NCBI GenBank assembly: GCA_964401995.1
Contig: CAYOAP010000016.1
Span: forward strand, 1 to 51,604
Length of the DNA: 51,604 nucleotides
Source: DATCBF01 sp964401995
Lineage (GTDB): Bacteria; Actinomycetota; Thermoleophilia; Solirubrobacterales; 70-9
Direction: 5' to 3'
Part shown: positions 49,798-51,604 of the stretch, piece after piece
Position numbering within the stretch: position 1 is the first letter of the stretch
Layout of the letters: each line of letters opens with the position of its first letter
The notes under the pieces: generated by a model
The model's input: the letters and a program-made list of their open reading frames with translations, nothing else
Databases searched by the model: none
Told to the model about the DNA's origin: nothing
Program-made: the position numbers and the translations under genes

Positions 49798-51243
49798 TCA
49801 GCCCTGGAGCGTGACGAAGCGCTCCTCGGTCAGCTCCAGAACAGCGAACGACGGTCCCTCGCGGGTGTTGCCCGAGTCCTTGACGCCGCCGTAGGGCTGC
49901 TGGTCGGCGCGGAAGGTCGGCACCTCGTTGATCAGGACGCCGCCGAATTCGAGCGTGTTCGCCGCCAGCAGGCCGCGGCCCATGTCGCGGGTGAAGACGC
50001 CCGCCTGGAGCCCGAACTTGGAGTCGTTGGCCATCGTCAGCGCCTGCTCGAAATCGGAGTAGCGATCGACGGTCGCGACCGGGCCGAAGATCTCCTCGCG
50101 CCAGACCTTGGAGTCGCGCGGCGGCGCGCCGATCAGGGTCGGCCCCAGGCAGCGGCCCTCGTCGACGAGCTCGCCGCCGGTCAGCAGCTCCGCCCCGCCG
50201 GCGACCGCCTCGTCGACCCAGTCCTTGACCCGGTCGCGGTCATCAGGGGAGATCAGCGGGCCGACATCGGTCTCGGGATCGAGCGGGTCACCGACCCGCA
50301 GCGCTCCCATCCTCTGGACAAGGCGCTCGATGAAGCCGTCGGCGATGTCCTCGTGGAGGAGGATGCGCTGGATCGAGATGCAGCTCTGCCCAGCATGGGA
50401 GAAGGCGTGGATCTGCGTTTTGTCGGCGGCGGCTTCCCAGTCGCCGTCGGAGTGGACGATCAACGGCGCGTTGGAGCCCAGCTCGAGGTTGACCTTCTTG
50501 TGGGGGACCTGGCTGCGGATGCCCCAGCCGACCTTGGAGGAGCCGGTGAAGCTGAGCGCCTTGGTCAATTCGTGCTCGACGATCGCGTTGCCGACATCCG
50601 ATCCGGGGCCCGGAATAACCCCAAGCCAGCCATCGGGGAGGCCGGCCTCGATCAGGATCCGGGCCAGCTTCAAGGACGAGATCGGCGTCTGCCCGGCCGG
50701 CTTCAGCACGACCGCGTTGCCGGCGGCGATCGCCGGACCCAGCTTGTGGGCGACCAGGTTGAGCGGGAAGTTGAAGGGGCTGATCGCGCCGACGACGCCG
50801 TAGGGCACGCGCAGCATCACGCCGAGCTTGCCGACGCCGGCCTGGGAAGCCTCCATCGGCACCGTGCCGCCGGTCAGCTTGCGGGCCTCGATCGCGGAGA
50901 AGGTGAGGGTGTCGACGCAGCGGGCAGCCTCGGCCCGGGCCGTCTTCAGCGGCTTGCCCGCCTCGAGCGAGATCGTCTGCGCCAGATCCTCGAGCCGCTC
51001 GCCGACCAGCTCGGCGGCGCGGTCGAGCACCGCGGCGCGGGCGTGCTGGGGGAAGTCAGCGGTTTCGAAGGCGGCCTGGCCGGCTTCGGCGGCGCGGTTG
51101 ACGAGGGCGGCGTTGCCCTTCGCAACCCTTCCCACAACCGTGTCGTCATAGGGGCTGCGCACCTCGATCCACTCGCCGGTATCGATCCAGTCGCCCGCGG
51201 CAAGAAGTTTGTGGTCCGTCACTTCAACCGTCTGCGTTGCCAT
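49798..51243 (-). CDS. NAD(P)-dependent aldehyde dehydrogenase
   Basis: Oxidises an aldehyde to a carboxylate, 481 residues. Catalytic Cys in HAGQSCISIQR, general base Glu in NLELGSNAP, cofactor-binding FTGSSKVGWGI and PFNFPLNLVAHKLGPA, and late EEIFGPVATVDRY. The form LELGSNAPLIV is seen in a subgroup that uses small aldehydes such as lactaldehyde, succinic semialdehyde or phosphonoacetaldehyde. It could take the product of the nearby ThDP decarboxylase (inference). Start ATG 51243. Confidence 0.93.
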   Translation of the reverse strand: MATQTVEVTDHKLLAAGDWIDTGEWIEVRSPYDDTVVGRVAKGNAALVNRAAEAGQAAFETADFPQHARAAVLDRAAELVGERLEDLAQTISLEAGKPLKTARAEAARCVDTLTFSAIEARKLTGGTVPMEASQAGVGKLGVMLRVPYGVVGAISPFNFPLNLVAHKLGPAIAAGNAVVLKPAGQTPISSLKLARILIEAGLPDGWLGVIPGPGSDVGNAIVEHELTKALSFTGSSKVGWGIRSQVPHKKVNLELGSNAPLIVHSDGDWEAAADKTQIHAFSHAGQSCISIQRILLHEDIADGFIERLVQRMGALRVGDPLDPETDVGPLISPDDRDRVKDWVDEAVAGGAELLTGGELVDEGRCLGPTLIGAPPRDSKVWREEIFGPVATVDRYSDFEQALTMANDSKFGLQAGVFTRDMGRGLLAANTLEFGGVLINEVPTFRADQQPYGGVKDSGNTREGPSFAVLELTEERFVTLQG

Positions 51244-51388
51244 TGAATCTCACTTTCGATACTCCCAATTCCTGCCTGGTGCCCGGATTCAGCCTAGATG
51301 ATCGAGTTTTCGGGGACCCCCATTTTTGGCTAGTGCTCAATATCCCCGACAGGGCGCTACTCCGTTACGCCGAACCTGTTCTGGAGAG

Positions 51389-51604
51389 ATGCCCCGACGC
51401 CGGAGAAAAGCCCCTGCCTTCGCCAGCGCGGTGCTCGCCAGCCTGGCACTGGCCTGCGGCGGCGTCGCTCCGGCCGCCCGGGCAAGCGTCAGCTGGATCG
51501 TCCACGGCCACGGCTTCGGCCACGGGGTCGGGCTCAGCCAGTACGGCGCCTACGGCTACGCCCTGCACGGCAAGGGCTACCGCTTCATCCTCGCCCACTA
51601 CTAC
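51389..51604 (+). CDS. SpoIID/LytB-domain protein, 5' part (cut by window end)
   Basis: 72 codons from ATG 51389 to the window edge, no stop. Signal-like N-terminus (AFASAVLASLALACGG, cleaved near ARA) followed by WIVHGHGFGHGVGLSQYGAY, the hallmark of SpoIID/LytB domains, here placed at the N-terminus as in actinobacterial secreted forms. Predicted cell-wall protein. GGAG lies only 2-4 nt before the ATG, so the start is slightly uncertain. It is divergent from the aldehyde dehydrogenase. Confidence 0.82.
   Translation, partial: MPRRRRKAPAFASAVLASLALACGGVAPAARASVSWIVHGHGFGHGVGLSQYGAYGYALHGKGYRFILAHYY

Overview
The window is high-GC DNA with many GTG and TTG starts and tightly packed, often overlapping genes. 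Its gene content points to Actinomycetota, most likely class Thermoleophilia (Solirubrobacterales-like). Pointers are a PAC2-family protein, an eukaryote-like IleRS, a c-di-AMP riboswitch ahead of a cell-wall hydrolase, an ECF sigma factor fused to a zinc-finger anti-sigma domain, and a DUF559 gene. The class assignment is inference from gene content, not from a marker gene.

Layout. 1-375 holds no gene I recognise. 376-5.4 kb: a DUF3817 membrane protein, an SDR gene plus aconitase (acnA), then a c-di-AMP (ydaO/yuaA-type) riboswitch with a secreted NlpC/P60-like hydrolase. 5.5-9.4 kb: a four-gene polyamine-type ABC importer. 9.4-10.8 kb: a VapBC-like toxin-antitoxin pair and the DNA repair protein Ogt. 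10.8-17.3 kb: a minus-strand block of acyl-CoA carboxylase beta subunit, a small partner ORF, methylmalonyl-CoA mutase catalytic subunit and two nucleotide-sugar SDR enzymes. It is interrupted by a plus-strand DUF559 nuclease gene bracketed by a palindromic repeat. 17.3-21.8 kb: a cysteine-rich secreted protein, a membrane-anchored sigma/anti-sigma fusion translationally coupled to a large secreted protein, and a coiled-coil protein. 22-29.3 kb: an IMPase-family phosphatase, a UvrD-like/RecB-nuclease protein, PAC2, ArfB, two half-size TauE/SafE proteins, trehalose-phosphatase and a membrane protein. 29.3-33 kb: a secreted triple-LamG protein with a toxin-like C-terminal tip and a small downstream gene that looks like its immunity gene. 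33-42.1 kb: PolX, a polyprenol-phosphate glycosyltransferase, thioredoxin, a tautomerase, a second VapBC-like pair, IleRS and tandem SDR genes. 42.1-42.7 kb: a toxin-antitoxin insertion bounded by a 28-bp direct repeat. 42.7-51.6 kb: an FAD/Fe-S oxidase with a benzoylformate-decarboxylase-like enzyme, an M15-like protein, a lipoprotein, fumarase, an aldehyde dehydrogenase and the start of a SpoIID/LytB-domain gene.

How genes may work together. AcnA and FumC are TCA-cycle enzymes; PccB and MutB form the propionyl-CoA to succinyl-CoA route feeding that cycle. The FAD/Fe-S oxidase, the ThDP decarboxylase and the aldehyde dehydrogenase could oxidise a 2-hydroxyacid to a 2-oxoacid, then an aldehyde, then an acid. 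The riboswitch-controlled hydrolase, M15-like protein and SpoIID-like protein act on, or resemble proteins acting on, the cell wall.

The most interesting items are (i) the DUF559 gene bracketed by palindromes and inserted backwards into the propionate block, with a solo palindrome at 49.75 kb; (ii) a toxin-antitoxin cassette inserted at the shared 3' end of two convergent genes with a 28-bp duplication that keeps both reading frames intact; (iii) the LamG toxin/immunity candidate with a sharp drop in GC across the toxin tip; and (iv) the one-piece sigma/anti-sigma/transmembrane protein with its co-translated secreted partner. No tRNA, rRNA or CRISPR array was seen.
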